This document shows, piece after piece, positions 1 through 11,161 of a DNA stretch of 64,000 nt. The notes under the pieces were generated by a model, which did no database searches, was not told where the DNA came from, and saw only the letters and a program-made list of their open reading frames with translations. The position numbers were made by a program, and so were the translations under genes. Each line of letters opens with the position of its first letter. The stretch's first letter is position 1. The stretch comes from Pholiota molesta (lineage: Eukaryota > Basidiomycota > Agaricomycetes > Agaricales > Strophariaceae). The stretch spans positions 88,821 through 152,820 of the forward strand of contig JACGCK010000113.1 of NCBI GenBank assembly GCA_014925825.1, in the 5' to 3' direction.

Positions 1-789
1 ACCTCGACAGCTGAGGGGTCATGATCCAAGTGCGATATGTTCAACGAAGTCGTCCCCTTCAAGTGCCAGCGCTGCGCTACGAATTTGTCAGAACGCACCA
101 AGAACGAAATCGAGAAAATGTTTACTGGATGTTCAAACGTTCACATGCCACGCCCGGCGTCTATGGTGGCCGCGAATATAGCGAGCTGCCTCGTTCCTCG
201 GTTTGAATTGGGTTGGGTAGTTGGTCCAGGGTCATACGGCAGTCCGCAGGGAAGAGATAATGCGAAAGAGAATTTGTTGAGACCTGAGGTGTAATTGTAT
301 AACGTTTGTACCCAGCTGGGTATTCCTGTAGGGGCACCCGTATTTGATACACGACCTGAAAATTTGATTCGTCGACATCAATGACTAGAAGCCATGTTAT
401 AGGAACAGAGAATAAGGGCACTACCTTGTTTTTCTCCAGTCGGCCATTGAGTAATTTCCGAGCTGCTGCGACAACGTCGAGTCTCGACCACATTTTCCAT
501 TCGGACTACGTCGAGCGTCCCTTCCACCTGACAACCATCTCGTCACGACGACAATCTCTGCGGCCGTGTTGTCGAATAAGGTGGGCAGATATACCGCGTC
601 TGGCGTCGCTCTAGGGTCGAATACGCTGCTTCCATTCCTGAGCGCAGTCTGCCAGTGGCGGCAAGTTAGGCGCAGTCGAGATATCACTCCGTCGTCAAGT
701 ACTGAGTACTGAGTCCTGACCATCAGAAAAAGGCATTTTTGCTAGACCAAATTGAGTCAGTCTTGTCCATAAATTTTCAAAAGAAAGCG
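1..789. other. No confident gene; possible decayed minus-strand ORF
   Basis: Open frames on the minus strand between about 720 and 160 could be joined by an intron into a short protein. No domain is recognisable, and I do not see a convincing start or reading-frame conservation. One stretch (residues LRLTCRHWQ) faintly recalls an F-box neighbourhood but is too short to support a call. I see no RNA gene or repeat boundary here apart from the dispersed repeat that begins near 790. Confidence 0.3.
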
Positions 790-965
790 TTTGTCTCGCG
801 CACCTTAAAAGTAAGAGAGAAAGGTTGGAGAAAGTCGTTGTAGCAAAAGAACAAGTACCAGCTGCATTGTAGGGTTATTATGCACCACCCATGGAACCAA
901 ACAATCTGTGTCAGTTGTTGCGGACCGTTCATTCCCGACGTGCAAGCTTTGTATCATTAAAGCGA
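790..965 (+). repeat. Dispersed repeat, copy A (inverted relative to copy B near 8.8 kb)
   Basis: This segment matches the reverse complement of about 8765-8945. The best conserved core is roughly 75 bp and includes TTATGCACCACCC, a GGAACCAAACAA block and CCCGACGTGCAAGCT. Weaker relatives of the same sequence lie after RBR copy 1 (about 11200) and after the reverse transcriptase ORF (about 14255). No terminal repeats or target duplication are visible, so the element class is unknown. Confidence 0.6.
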
Positions 966-1030
966 GAAGCGCAAGCCATACGACAAAGAACGTGCATCTT
1001 TTTTTCAACTTCCTACTCCTGCCCAAATAC

Positions 1031-3609
1031 TCACTTCCCAAAAACAATAGTGCGTTTCCCTCCTTCCAACTGGATTTCCACCGCCTGCCCCTCTGCATAC
1101 CGCACCGCCATCCCATCCACCGTATATTCGTGCACACCCTCCAGCGCATCCGCAGAGAGCGTCAGCACGCCACTCGTCCCTGGCGGCGTATCGATCCGCA
1201 CACTCAGCACCTCCTTCGACAACGCCCTTTGCTTCCCCGCTGCGGCCGTCGCCCACTGCACCCCAAACCACCCCAGCGGCGTCGTGAACCCGCCCTGCGC
1301 GGAGGGCAGCCCGCTGTCGATGCGGGGCGCCACGGCCCATGTGCTGCCCTGCGGGGCGGTGATGGTCAGCCCGACGACGTAGAATGTCAGTGCGGAGGTC
1401 GGGCCTGAGCTCCATCCGTGGGCGTGCGAGGTGTAGGAGGGGTCGTCGTTGTAGCCTTGATAATAGCGGTAGCTAATTACGAGATATAACCGAGAATATA
1501 AGAAACTGTGGAATGATATTCAGCGAAGGGTATGGCTTACGCGAGAGAGCCGTTCGCGGTGAAGCCTTCGAGGAGCGTGCTCTGCACGGAGAGCGGCGTG
1601 GTCAGCATGTACCCCCACGTCCGCCGGATCAGATCGAGCGCGCGCGTCGTGTTCCCGGCCTCAAAGTGCGCTTGCACCTACACTCCAAAAACCCACTTGT
1701 CAGAACATCACAACCCGCACCCAACCATCCATCCGCGCACCTCAAACCCCGCAATAAACGGACTAATCGTATCCGGCAGCTCCGGCGCTACAGGCCCTAT
1801 CGCGTTCCAGTTCGCCGTCAAGCCCGCGCTCACGCGCGCCTTCTGCGCCGGAGTGAGCGTGAGGTTGAACAGCACCGCGAAGGAGTTCGCGTCCTGCGGG
1901 CAGAGCGCGGTGGTGGCGTTGTCGCGGTACATGCCCGCGCTCTCGAGCCAGAACGCGGTGTTGTACGTCTGCTTGAGCGCGGTGGCGTTCTGCGCCCAGG
2001 ATGTGGATAAGGTGAGGTCGGAGACCTGGGATGCGAGCTCGGCGGCGGTTGTCAGGACCTACATGACGGCGGGAGAGCGTAAGCAGCAGGATGGGAAGAG
2101 GACGGCGAAGTGGGTGTTGGTGCGGACCTTGTATAGGATCGCGTTGCCTTCGGCGTTGTGCCCTCCTCCGCCTTGTCTCGCCCAATCCCGAAGGCCAGTT
2201 ACGTTCATCAAGCCTGAGCTGTCCACCTTGCCCTCGAGGAACGCGACGGCTTTCGTATAATTCGCCCAGACAGTCTCGAGCCATTCAATGTCTCCGGAGT
2301 ACATATAATAATTATCTATATCGCTATACCAATCAAGCTTGAAATCTTCGATTCAAGCAGGGATACGCACAAGTGCCGATCAAGGTCCACATATGGTACG
2401 TGTCCGAGCCCTGCTGGCTCAGAGGCGGGCCTGATTCCGGGAGGGCGCCCGTCTTCGGGTTGATAGCGGCGAACATGGTGGAGAGCGCGTTCTTCGTGGG
2501 CAGGAGGTCGTTCGTCGAGACGAATTGGGTGGGCACGGCTATGCCCATATCGCCTGTCTCCGAGTTCAGACTTCAGAAGGTAATTTGGGATGGAAGGGTT
2601 TTCCTGGCTTACCAGGCCATACAGCTCTGGAACTCGAATTAAGCTATTGTTGCATAGGGTTTTCGCGAGATACTGACCTGTCTCGTTTGGCTCCGTCAAC
2701 GATAATTGGACCGGCTACGCCTAGAGTTGCATTGTTCGCCCACGCTGACCATACTATGTAAGGGAAGAGTAAAACAAAACGTTGAAATAAAAAACCTACA
2801 TCCCGGAGGGGAGAATGGCACCTTTCGTCCAGTGTTAAGCGGCACGGTATTCGTCTGAACGGTATATGCTCCAGAGTACCATACTGCACACCATAAAACA
2901 CGCACATCAGTATGAACCCTGTCAAGAATGTCTTGCTACGCACTTTTCGTCAGCAGCTCATCATCCGGCGCATAGAAATACCCCGCATACGCCCTCAGAT
3001 CATCCACATGCGGCATGAACGCGATCGCACACGACACATTCGACAGCGTCACCGGCGCGTCCGCGGTCGACACGAGCGTCAGGTGCCGGAAGCCGCCGCG
3101 CAGGGCGTCCGCCGGCTGGACCCAGTACCCCGCGGAGAGTGGGGCGCCGACGCGGAGCACGCCGTCGAAGGTGGTGTTCTGGGCGGGGTACGAGGAGTCG
3201 TCGGATGCGGTGGGCCGGATGAAGGCGGGCGATTCCGTGAAGGAGAGCGCGATGGCGGATGAGGAGGCGACGTTTTCGAAGTTGAGCGAGATTAGCCCGC
3301 CAACCTACGAACGGAGTACTATTTCAGCTAGAATTCTCCAGATTAAATTGGGCAAGTGGTGCTCACTTCAACTCCAAAATCCAACGCCACCCAGGATCCA
3401 TTTCCCGAGAGCGTCACCGCCCCTTTGTTGTTTACCAGCAAGTCCGCTTTGGAGACGGATCCATTCGTCGAGTGGATCGCCGTGGGGTAGACCGTTTTCG
3501 ATGATGGAGCAAAATTAAACGCGTCCCATCTGCCTTTAGGAGCAGCCCCAGAGATGACACCAGTAGCAAAACCCAAGCCAATGATACAGTGCAGAGTTTT
3601 CAAGTGCAT
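1031..3609 (-). CDS. Secreted alpha-L-rhamnosidase, glycoside hydrolase family 78-like
   Basis: Ten exons splice to a 681-residue protein: 3609-3367, 3304-2944, 2883-2800, 2753-2678, 2626-2613, 2553-2371, 2315-2128, 2058-1741, 1677-1541 and 1472-1031. All phases match. The start ATG opens a signal peptide (MHLKTLHCIIGLGFATG) ending near residue 24. The body matches the fungal alpha-L-rhamnosidase/six-hairpin glycosidase family: an N-terminal beta-rich part, then a helical-barrel part with GGGGHNAEGNAILYK, and a C-terminal beta domain ending IVFGK. Members release terminal rhamnose from pectin (rhamnogalacturonan) or plant glycosides outside the cell. Exon 5 is only 14 nt. Several NxT/S sites suggest glycosylation. 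Family placement is by remembered sequence resemblance; catalytic acids were not assigned. Transcribed divergently from the HAPSTR1-like gene. Confidence 0.85.
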
Positions 3610-4667
3610 AGCGGACAACAATGGCTAGGACTCGGATGGACTAAGATATACAGTCCTTGACTTTCCAACGGGCCGTTAGGACTAGCGCATGACCATCAAC
3701 GCATCCAAAACATAGGTGCAGAAGCGTGAAGCGATATGTCTGCTTCTACCATGAGGAGAGAGCCAACCAGCACCCATTCCATGTCACGAGCAGAGGAAAA
3801 TCAAAGCGCGGCCCGAGTTGGTGTACTGTAGAGCGCAGATGACCACAAGTTCGGCTTCTTTTAAGGAGTTTTGGAGAGGGCAAGGATCACTAAGAAAAGG
3901 AGAAGAAGGCTTGATTATTGACAGTCCTCTGCTGGAGAAAACAAAGCCAGGTTTTGCCGAGAATGACTGATGACTAGAATTTGGTTTGATTATCTCCTTG
4001 CTGTCTTCTTGAACATGATAGTAATGTTTCACCATCAAGTATGTCCAGGCATGAAGCAGGAGATGTAATTGTTTATAGTCGTTATAACTACGACCTGGAA
4101 AAGTTGAACGAGGTATACATCATTGATCACTGACGTGGACAACTATTGTCCGCGTCGAACTTGACATCCAAATTCGAATGTTGACATGATGTTGAGAGGA
4201 TTGAAATTTGCGACGCTATTCCACGTAAATTTGGGATTTTCCAGAGACTTTTCGTTGGGAAAGCAATTGACCTGCGGGGTGGTACGGTGAGGTACTAGGG
4301 TGGTGGCACGTCGAAAGAGGTCTCGGCCGATGCGGGAAAAGTTTTGGTTTAATTTGAGCACAATACATAATTTATGGTAATTCTCTAAACGGGCATAAAC
4401 ACTGGAAGAAGACTCACACGCCAAGAACATCGCGACAGATTTGGTGCACTCTCTCCTTCTGAAGGTTGTCTGAAGGATTTCACTTTTGTGGAACTCCCAG
4501 TTCACCCCTTTTGTTATTATAGCCTGCGCATTGGCGCAGAGCGCTGGGAGAAAGAGTCACCTCGAAGATAAACAAAATCGGTTAGCGGAGATTACATCAG
4601 CAGAATAAGGCCAAATCAGAGGCGGTGGATATAATTGCGTTTCTTTCAATCCACCATCCAGAGCTGC
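3610..4667. other. Intergenic, divergent promoter region
   Basis: About 1 kb between two divergently transcribed genes. An open frame of 120 codons on the minus strand (4505-4143) has no recognisable domain and odd composition, so I do not call it a gene. No repeat boundary is visible. Confidence 0.5.
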
Positions 4668-5837
4668 ATGGAATCGCTGAATCTCAATACCCTCGCCAGC
4701 TCGCTTCCGTCGCAGCAGAATGCAGAGAAGGAGCTGCTCAACGATTTCAAAGGTACGCCTTTCACCCTGCCCGCCATCGTCCCTCGCTGACTCGAACTCC
4801 CACTTACCAACCAACCCACCCACCCACCCACCCACCCATCCCCGTCTGCATCGCAGCCGCCGCCCTGAGCATCACGACGCTCTACCGCTCCTCGCGCAAG
4901 ACCTCGAAGCGGGCGTACAACGCGGGCTACGCCGCGGCGTGCCAGGACCTGCTCGCCTTCGTGCAGCAGGGCGTCTCCGCGGGGGACGTGGGCCCGGGGG
5001 GCCCGTCGCACGCCGTCGAGGGCGGCGGCATGACGATCGGGCGGGTCATGGACTGGACGGAGGCCCGCGTCGAGGCGATCCGCGCGCGGGAGGAGGAGGA
5101 GGAGGAGGATGAGGAGCGGGAGAAGGGCGGGGAGCGGGCGGCGCCGAGGCCACCCACAGGCGGCCCCGCGGCAGCGAAGGCGGAGGAGCGGAAAACTGGG
5201 GCGGCGGCGGCGTCGTCGAGTGGGCCGTCGAGTCGGACGAAGGACACTGTGAGTTTCAGGGATTGTGTGATAGTTATGAGAGGTATCGCTAAATTTTCCG
5301 TTATCGCAGACATCATCACTGCCGACCCCGCACTCGCCCATTACAAACTCTAGCATGCACCCGCCGTCACTGCCACCATCGCCCTCGCCACCGCCGCAGG
5401 CGACCCTATCGCGATCCACATCGCGGCCAAACAAAGTCCGGCCAGCACCCACGAAGGACTCATTTCATCCCACCGTGCAGCCGACGCACTTCACCCCGTC
5501 CCCCTTCCTCTCCGAGGCCTACGAGCCCCCGGTGCCCGAGCCGCCGCTCGTCATCGGCGCGGGCGCGAAGCGGCGGCACGCCGTAATGATGATGCTCGAC
5601 CACAGCGCGCCCCTCGGCGGGCCGTCGACCGCGGGCGCGGCGCCCGGCGGCAACGGGGGCGCGGCGGGCGGCGGGGGCACCGCTGGATCCGGCCTGAGCA
5701 AGCGCCGCACGCGGAGCGCGCGCGGGGTGCACCAGCTGCAGCCGCACAACTCGAACATCAGCGTGGTGCAGATGTCGCCGGAGGACATGGACATCGAGGA
5801 GGACGGGCGGGAGCGGAAGCGCGTTGCGCGGCGATGA
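4668..5837 (+). CDS. HAPSTR1/C16orf72-like (UPF0472 family) protein
   Basis: Exons 4668-4752, 4857-5248 and 5310-5837 join in frame to a 334-residue protein. Residues 24-60 (FKAAALSITTLYRSSRKTS, then AYNAGYAAACQDLLAFV) resemble the conserved helical core of human C16orf72/HAPSTR1, where an NAATAV-LYKES segment is followed by an IGYQRRNKDVLAWV segment. In animals that protein partners the ubiquitin ligase HUWE1 in stress responses; a role here is inference only. The middle is a Glu-rich run (about residues 115-135) and the C-terminal half is low-complexity Pro/Ser then Gly/Ala, ending in a basic KRVARR tail that could be a nuclear signal. Very high GC (over 70 per cent in exons 2-3). The ATG follows no in-frame upstream start. 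Confident as a gene, moderate for the family. Confidence 0.7.
4805..4839 (+). repeat. (ACCC)n microsatellite in intron 1 of the HAPSTR1-like gene
   Basis: A run of about seven to eight ACCC/CCCA units lies just upstream of the 3' splice site of the first intron. It is likely length-variable between strains. Confidence 0.85.
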
Positions 5838-6850
5838 TTTTTTCCTTTTTCCTTTTCCCTTCCTTTTAATTTATCACTCTTGCATCTCACCGGAGGACGG
5901 CGGTCCAGTGCACCTTTCTTTCCTTTCCTTGTTTCTTCTCTCTCGTCCTGCATCATCCATCCATCTTTCTTTTTTCATCTTATCACCACCATTGCGATTC
6001 CCCTGCCCTTGCTGTGTAACCCTTCCTTTCTCTTGCATATCATCATCATAGTCCCATCAGTCCAACTCACGCAACAACACACACACGCTTCCCCTTCCCA
6101 TCCTATTATTTTACTATTTCGTAGCAGTAGTTTTTCCTCCCCTCCCTTTTACCGTACATCCTTTTTACGACACCAATATGTCTTACGAATTTCCAATGTG
6201 ACGACTACCGTGTGGAGAACTGGGTAGCGAAGGTCGCTGAAGGACCATCTCTGGATAGTGGCTCTTATGGAACAATGCGGAGTAGTGTAGCTGCGACTAT
6301 AGATAGTTGTCCTGGCTTTATAGTTATCGCGCAATTACATCTCTTCCATCCAAGTTCAGCTTCGTCGCACGTTAGCAGGACGCGAGCTGTAGACTCAGAT
6401 TTCAATGTTACTTTAGTGCTGTGAGATGGCTATTGAAGCTTGAACAAGACTATATTCTTATATGCAATCCAGGCAGTAGGTATGTGAAGGATATAGACTA
6501 TGTACTATGTATGGGAGCAGCGAGGCAGGCCAAGATAAAAGAAACAAGTTGGTATGGTACACTTTTGGGTTAGGAGGGTGAGTTAATATAGTACAAGATG
6601 AGATGAGAACGGCGGCGGGCTGGGATCGATGCCAGTGGCGAAGAGGATGTAGAGGAAGTGTTCCACTCGCCTCTGCATCCCATGCCACTCAGCTGGACGC
6701 CGCAACGCTCTTCCACCGGCCGCGGATACGCAAGGGCAGCCGCGCGCGCGTTCTTCCAAAATTTAGCGCCAATGCAATTCCAACGTCCGTCCGTCTCGGG
6801 CTACGGCAGCCACCCCGCGGCCCCCTGCATGGCCTCCAGATATTCGGCGC
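5838..6850. other. Convergent 3' regions, pyrimidine-rich, no gene
   Basis: The plus gene ends at 5837 and the next gene ends at 6851 on the minus strand, so this holds two 3' untranslated regions. About 5838-6170 is a strong CT-rich tract on the plus strand that gives open frames of Phe, Ser, Leu and Pro only. Nothing else is recognisable. Confidence 0.6.
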
Positions 6851-7388
6851 CTACTGTCTCCGGGCGACCATCACGACCCTTAGACTGTCCACCAAAATAT
6901 CCAGGGCGGCGCACATACGCAATATAAGCACGTTGCGTGCTTCTATGCGCTTTAAAGCTGCCGACATCTCGGCCATGCACTCCCTGCGCAGCGTGCGGGC
7001 GCTGCGCGTGCGTGATGCAGCGTCTGGAGTGGATGCTCAGCGCCAGCGGGAGGGGGCGTATCAGTATTCCCCACTTACCTTGGACGACGGTCGTCTCCCG
7101 CCCCTGCGTCTCCCGCCCGCCGGCGGCGCGTCGGCTGGGGGGGCTCTGCGCCGCTTTTCGCGCGCGACGCCCGGTACCCCGCGGATGCCCCGGCGCCTTA
7201 GGCTTCGTCGCCGCCGCTGCTCGTGCCCTTGCCCGTGCCAGCAGTTCCCGGGAAGAGATGGCGGTGGGGCGCGCAGGGGCGGCGTCCACCACGACGCGCG
7301 GCGTGGGTTTTGGCCTTTTGGAGTGCATGTTGCGCACGCGCAAGCGCGCGGCCTCGCGGATGGCGGCTGCGGAGGTGTCGTCGGCCAT
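6851..7388 (-). CDS. Small basic protein of unknown function
   Basis: Exon 1 is 7388-7079 and exon 2 is 7023-6851, joined through a 55-nt GTAAGT...CAG intron, giving 160 residues. The N-terminal 100 residues are Ala/Arg/Pro-rich and basic (starts MADDTSAAAIREAARLRV), probably disordered. The last 50 residues are different: a leucine-rich amphipathic helix pair (MAEMSAALKRIEARNVLILR, then CAALDILVDSLRVVMVARRQ) typical of a coiled coil or small assembly domain. I chose the inner acceptor at 7024 because the stronger-looking one at 7002 would shift frame and end early. I recognise no family. Convergent with the HAPSTR1-like gene. Confidence 0.6.
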
Positions 7389-7762
7389 GGTGCGGTTCAG
7401 ATGAAGGTTGTAAGGTGCAACCAGAGGTGGGCAGGATGGGAAGCCACTCGTATTTAGGGTAGGTTTTGAATGAATGTACGTCATTGAAAGCCAGCCATCC
7501 AACTGATCATCCCGCGGTCGCCGCGGCCCTTCCTTCACGCTCTGAACGCGGGCGAACGAAAGTCAGATACAGTAAATCCTTAAGCCATTAATGTTGCAAT
7601 GCATCAAGGTGCACCGACTTCGTATGTTGAAATCTTGCTTGGATTAGAAGAAGATGCCAAAAGCGTTAGTTACTTTGGAGGGCGTACAGTTCTTTCCAGC
7701 CGGACCCATCATATGAGACGATAAATCATGGAATCTATAGGAAAAGAAGGCACAAAAAGACA
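7389..7762. other. Intergenic, no gene seen
   Basis: About 370 bp between the start of the small basic protein gene and the stop of the MICOS gene, both on the minus strand. No repeat, RNA gene or open frame of note. Confidence 0.5.
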
Positions 7763-8749
7763 TCATACCACCCTCTTGACCTCCTCCGCCTTCTTCTCTG
7801 CCTCCTCTACTTTTGACGCACCAACAGCGCCGGCCTCCGCCACCGCCTTGCCCACCGCGCGCTCCCCCTCCGCCGCCGTCGCCAGCTGCCACCCCAGCGT
7901 CTCCTTGAGCTTCAGCCCCGTCGCCTTCTGGATCCCCTCCACCGCCTCCACCGCGCCGCGCTCGGCCCTTTCGCGCCCCTCCGCCGCCGCCTCCCTTACG
8001 CGCGCCCACGCCATCCCCGCGTGCGCCTTCCCCACTTCGTGCTTCTCCGCCACAGTGGGGAGATAGGTGTCCTCCAGGCTGCCGAGGTACGCGGTGAGGT
8101 TGGCGGTGGTCTTGGGGAGGAAGTGGTGCGCGGCGAGCGCGAGGGCGAGCGGCGGGAGGAGGGCGCGTGTGGGCCGGGAGCGCGTGCGCGCGAGAACGGA
8201 GGCGGTGAGGCCGGCGATGCCCGTGTAGAGCAGGCCCGGGGTGAGGGCTTCGTCGGGCGCGAGGATGGATTTGACGCGGTCTATTGGGGGACGAGGAAGA
8301 GGGGGGGAAGGGGGAAAGGTTAGTGGGTTAAGGAGGGGGGAAGGGTGGGTAGGGACGTGCTTTCTACGGCGTGCTCGATGCCGATCCAGCGTGATACCCA
8401 GCCTTGGACGTGCGCGTGGGCGTCGGCGTAGGTGCGCAAGACGTGGCGGCGGACGACGCCGATCTCGTGCTCGAGTTTGCTGGGGGATTCGACGAGCAGG
8501 ATCTCCGGGTCCGGTTCGGGATATATCGACAGCTGCGCAGGCCAAAGGTATAGTGTGAGTATCGCGTGAAGGCTGTAGGTCTGCTGGGAGCTGCAGGCTG
8601 ACCTTCTGTGGCGAGTCGTGCAGGCCCACAGCCGTTCCGGCGACTGTTGCGGAGAGGAACGCCCTCCGTGGCTAGAACGGTTGGCTTAGCAGGTCTGGGC
8701 GACGATATGGATATGAAGTTCTTACCAGTCGAGAGGCCGTCCGAAACAT
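7763..8749 (-). CDS. MICOS complex subunit MIC26/MIC27 (apolipoprotein O family)
   Basis: Four exons (8749-8726, 8671-8603, 8532-8361, 8280-7763) encode 260 residues. The protein starts MFRTASRL, has a short hydrophobic segment (FLSATVAGTAVGLH), then the region KLEHEIGVVRRHV, and RVKSILAPDEALTPGLLY followed by two membrane segments around AGLTASVLA and LLPPLALALAAHHFLP. This is the arrangement of the fungal MICOS ApoO-like subunits, which sit in the inner mitochondrial membrane at crista junctions. The C-terminal 100 residues are an Ala/Glu-rich helix. The third intron (8360-8281) begins GCACGT and ends AG: a GC-AG intron is the only split that gives VEN-RVKSILAP in frame. Family call is from sequence resemblance. 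Confidence 0.85.
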
Positions 8750-8764
8750 GTCTAGAGAGAGAGG

Positions 8765-8950
8765 GATTAATGATACAAAAGAGCTTGCACGTCGGGCACG
8801 AACGGTCCACAACCACTGACACAGGTTGTTTGGTTCCACGGGTGGTGCATAATACGGCCCCAAACCCGCCGCTGGCAACTTCTTTCGCCTGTACATCATT
8901 CTTCTCCTTGGCTTCTGGTGCGCGAGACATAAGCTTTCTTTCGATTTTTT
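8765..8950 (-). repeat. Dispersed repeat, copy B (inverted relative to copy A)
   Basis: The reverse complement matches 790-965, including TTATGCACCACCC and CCCGACGTGCAAGCT. Read on the minus strand it opens a short frame (ATG at 8930) containing VVVDRSCPTCKL, of which copy A encodes VVADRSFPTCKL. That could be a relic of a coding sequence carried by the repeat. It lies directly upstream of the MICOS gene start, so it may form part of that gene's leader or promoter. Confidence 0.6.
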
Positions 8951-9167
8951 ATTGACAAGGGACTCAAGACTCAGGACTCAGCAAGCTGTGGTCACTGGTT
9001 AGGTACTAGCTTGAACGAGCTTGCTATATCTGTCTGTTCTTTGATAAAGGACATAATCTGCTGGCGATTTATGACGTTCTCGGATCTCATCTTCTAACAA
9101 TTCTGCGCGATGGAAGCCTCCAGGAAGGTGGCCTGCGCGTGGCATCGATTTTATCAACGGAACATAT

Positions 9168-9184
9168 CACGTGTGGGCGCCTAA
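9168..9184 (+). promoter_or_regulatory. Conserved E-box block upstream of RBR copy 1
   Basis: CACGTG at 9168-9173 is followed 1 nt later by GGGCGCCTAA. The same pair occurs before each of the other three RBR copies. It lies 123 bp before the ATG. A bHLH-type factor is the usual reader of CACGTG; that is inference. Confidence 0.5.
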
Positions 9185-9290
9185 TGCCCGACCTGTGTCC
9201 TTCAGTCAGACGAGCCCTGGACGAACCCCTCGCCTGGCCATCGATCGCCCTTCCGCTTCGCCCACACTAACCCAGCACGCCCACCACAGC

Positions 9291-11161
9291 ATGGACGCCG
9301 AAACCGCAGCACTCATCGCCGCCCTGGTGCGTGAGGAGGAGGTCGCTGCCCAGGACAGGCGGGTGGCGGAGATGGTGTCGCGCGGGGAGGAAATACCGCC
9401 TTTGACCCCGGAGCAGAGGCGCGTGCACGAGCCTGCCCCCCTGACGCAGCCCGAGTCTCTAGAACCGTGAGTTGTGCCTAAACAGTTCCGCTTCTGGTGC
9501 CGGCGATGACGTCGAACTTTGCACAGTGATGCTGTTGTGGTTCAAGTGAAGCAGCGCGTGGAAGAGACAGAACTTGAGATTATCGAAACCCCATCCAGCG
9601 CTAATCCATTGCCTGCGGTTCTTCAGCCTGATACGGCCTATGAAAAGGATGCTGATACAGTCGTGCTGAATGCCCCACTCGCCTTCGAAGACCTCGGACA
9701 GGTCCCCGCTGGGCCCACGGCCAAATCCAGCACGAAGGACGATGACCTACACGCTAGCAGCTGGGCCGTGATCACCGACGCTGCCTATCCGGAAGCGCTG
9801 ATCACCGCAGAAGAAGCCGCTGTACACGACACCCAACCTGAGATTATCGAAACGCAATCCAGTTATAATCCATTGCCAGCGGTTCTTCAGCCTGATACGG
9901 CCTCCGAAAAGGATGCTGATACAGTCGCGCTGAATACCCCGCTCGCCTTCGAAGACCTCGGCCAGGTCCTCGCTGCGCCCACGGCCAAATCCAACACGGA
10001 CGACGATCATCTATACGCGAGCAGTTGGGCCGCCGCCATGATCACCGATGCGGCATATCTGGAAGCGCTGATCATCTCGGAAGAAGCCGCGGTGCACGAC
10101 AGGCTCGCAGCGGAGATGCTGTCGCGGGGAGAGGCGCTGCCGCCTTTGACCCCAGCGCAGAGTCGGCTTTTGGATCCTGCATTTAATATGCATCCTGAAC
10201 TCGCAGTAACGTGAGTAGACGCTGACCATTATCCGATTTGATTTATTTGGTTCTGATGCATGTTTGGACTGCGCAGCGCTGCAGAAATTTCTCCAGCTGT
10301 ACAGCAGGTCGAAACGAAGTCGTCTGGAAAGAAAGCCGTCCGTTCTGCAAGTCCTGCCAATAATACACAGGCGTTGTATACTACTGTTGACTGGGGTGCA
10401 CTCGAGGAATATACCGATTGGAATACGAACGCTTCAGTTCTTGCCAATACTCAAAAGCCCCAGCCCGAATTCGACTATCTTTCTCTGTCTGCCGGCCCAA
10501 GTGTTAATCGGAATAAATGGTATCTATCTGATTCATCCATCAATAGGTATTTCAAACTCACATCATTTCCAGGGTTCAATGTACCGTCTGCTACGACTCG
10601 TTAAAGTACAGCGATGCCTTGCAGACCCCCTGCGACCACAACTACTGCACCAACTGCATCGTCGCCCTCGTCGAAAAGTTCACACGGGACGAGACGTACT
10701 TCCCACTCCGCTGCTGCGAACAACCGATCCCGCCCAGCGCCGTCGACGCCTTCCTCTCCTCCGCACTCCGCGCCACCTTCGCGCAGAAGCACGCCGAGTT
10801 CAGCGTCCCCGCGGCCGACCGCCTCTACTGCGCGCAGCCCGCCTGCTCCGCGTTCCTCGGGTCCGCATCAGCGGAAGGCGCCAGTGGTGCTGGGGGGACG
10901 GGCGCCACCGCCCTCGCGTGCCCCACGTGCGGGCACGCGGTGTGCGTGCGGTGCAGGCAGCCGGCGCACGGCGGCGAGGGGTGTGCGGCGCACGCGGGCA
11001 TGGCGCAGCTGCGCGCGCTGGCGCAGGCGCAGCGGTGGCAGACGTGCGTGGGGTGCGGGAGCGTGGTGGAGCGCGTGGAGGGGTGCTACCATATGACGTG
11101 TCGGTGCGGGACGCAGTTCTGCTACCAGTGTGCGGCGCGCTGGAAGACGTGCGCGTGTTAG
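9291..11161 (+). CDS. RING-IBR-RING (RBR) E3 ubiquitin ligase-like protein, array copy 1
   Basis: Exons 9291-9466, 9527-10210, 10277-10519 and 10573-11161 give 563 residues. The last exon holds the RBR module: RING1 (CTVC, then CDHNYC, then LRCCEQPIP), IBR (YCAQPACSAFLG, CPTC, CVRC, H, C) and RING2 (CVGC, GCYHMTCRCG, FCYQC). The Cys in HMTC sits where RBR ligases carry the catalytic residue that accepts ubiquitin. The protein ends about 6 residues after the RING2 module and lacks the Cys-rich tail seen in copy 4. Exon 2 is an 88-residue tandem duplication (units start at 9576 and 9840). The N-terminal half is acidic and repetitive with no known domain. The start is fixed by alignment with copy 2 (MDAETAALIA). 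Substrate unknown. Confidence 0.85.
9576..10103 (+). repeat. Tandem 264-bp in-frame duplication inside exon 2 of RBR copy 1
   Basis: Two units (9576-9839 and 9840-10103) share long near-identical stretches, for example GAGATTATCGAAAC at both starts and NPLPAVLQPDTA in both translations. The period is divisible by 3, so the reading frame is kept. The other three copies have a single unit, so the duplication arose after the genes separated. Confidence 0.85.

Noticed and set aside
421..723. Minus-strand 100-codon frame as an F-box protein
   Set aside because: Only a nine-residue stretch recalls the family; no second motif and no clear start.
891..1415. Long frames on the plus strand opposite the rhamnosidase C-terminus
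   Set aside because: They are shadows of the GC-rich last exon on the other strand; the minus-strand frame has the conserved domain and matched splice phases.
4143..4505. 120-codon minus-strand frame between the rhamnosidase and HAPSTR1-like genes
   Set aside because: No domain and unconvincing composition; lies in a divergent promoter region.
5355..5837. Independent gene starting at ATG 5355
   Set aside because: It is the in-frame continuation of the third exon of the HAPSTR1-like gene.
7002..7078. Acceptor at 7002 for the small basic protein gene
   Set aside because: It shifts frame and gives an early stop; the acceptor at 7024 opens the leucine-rich helix region.
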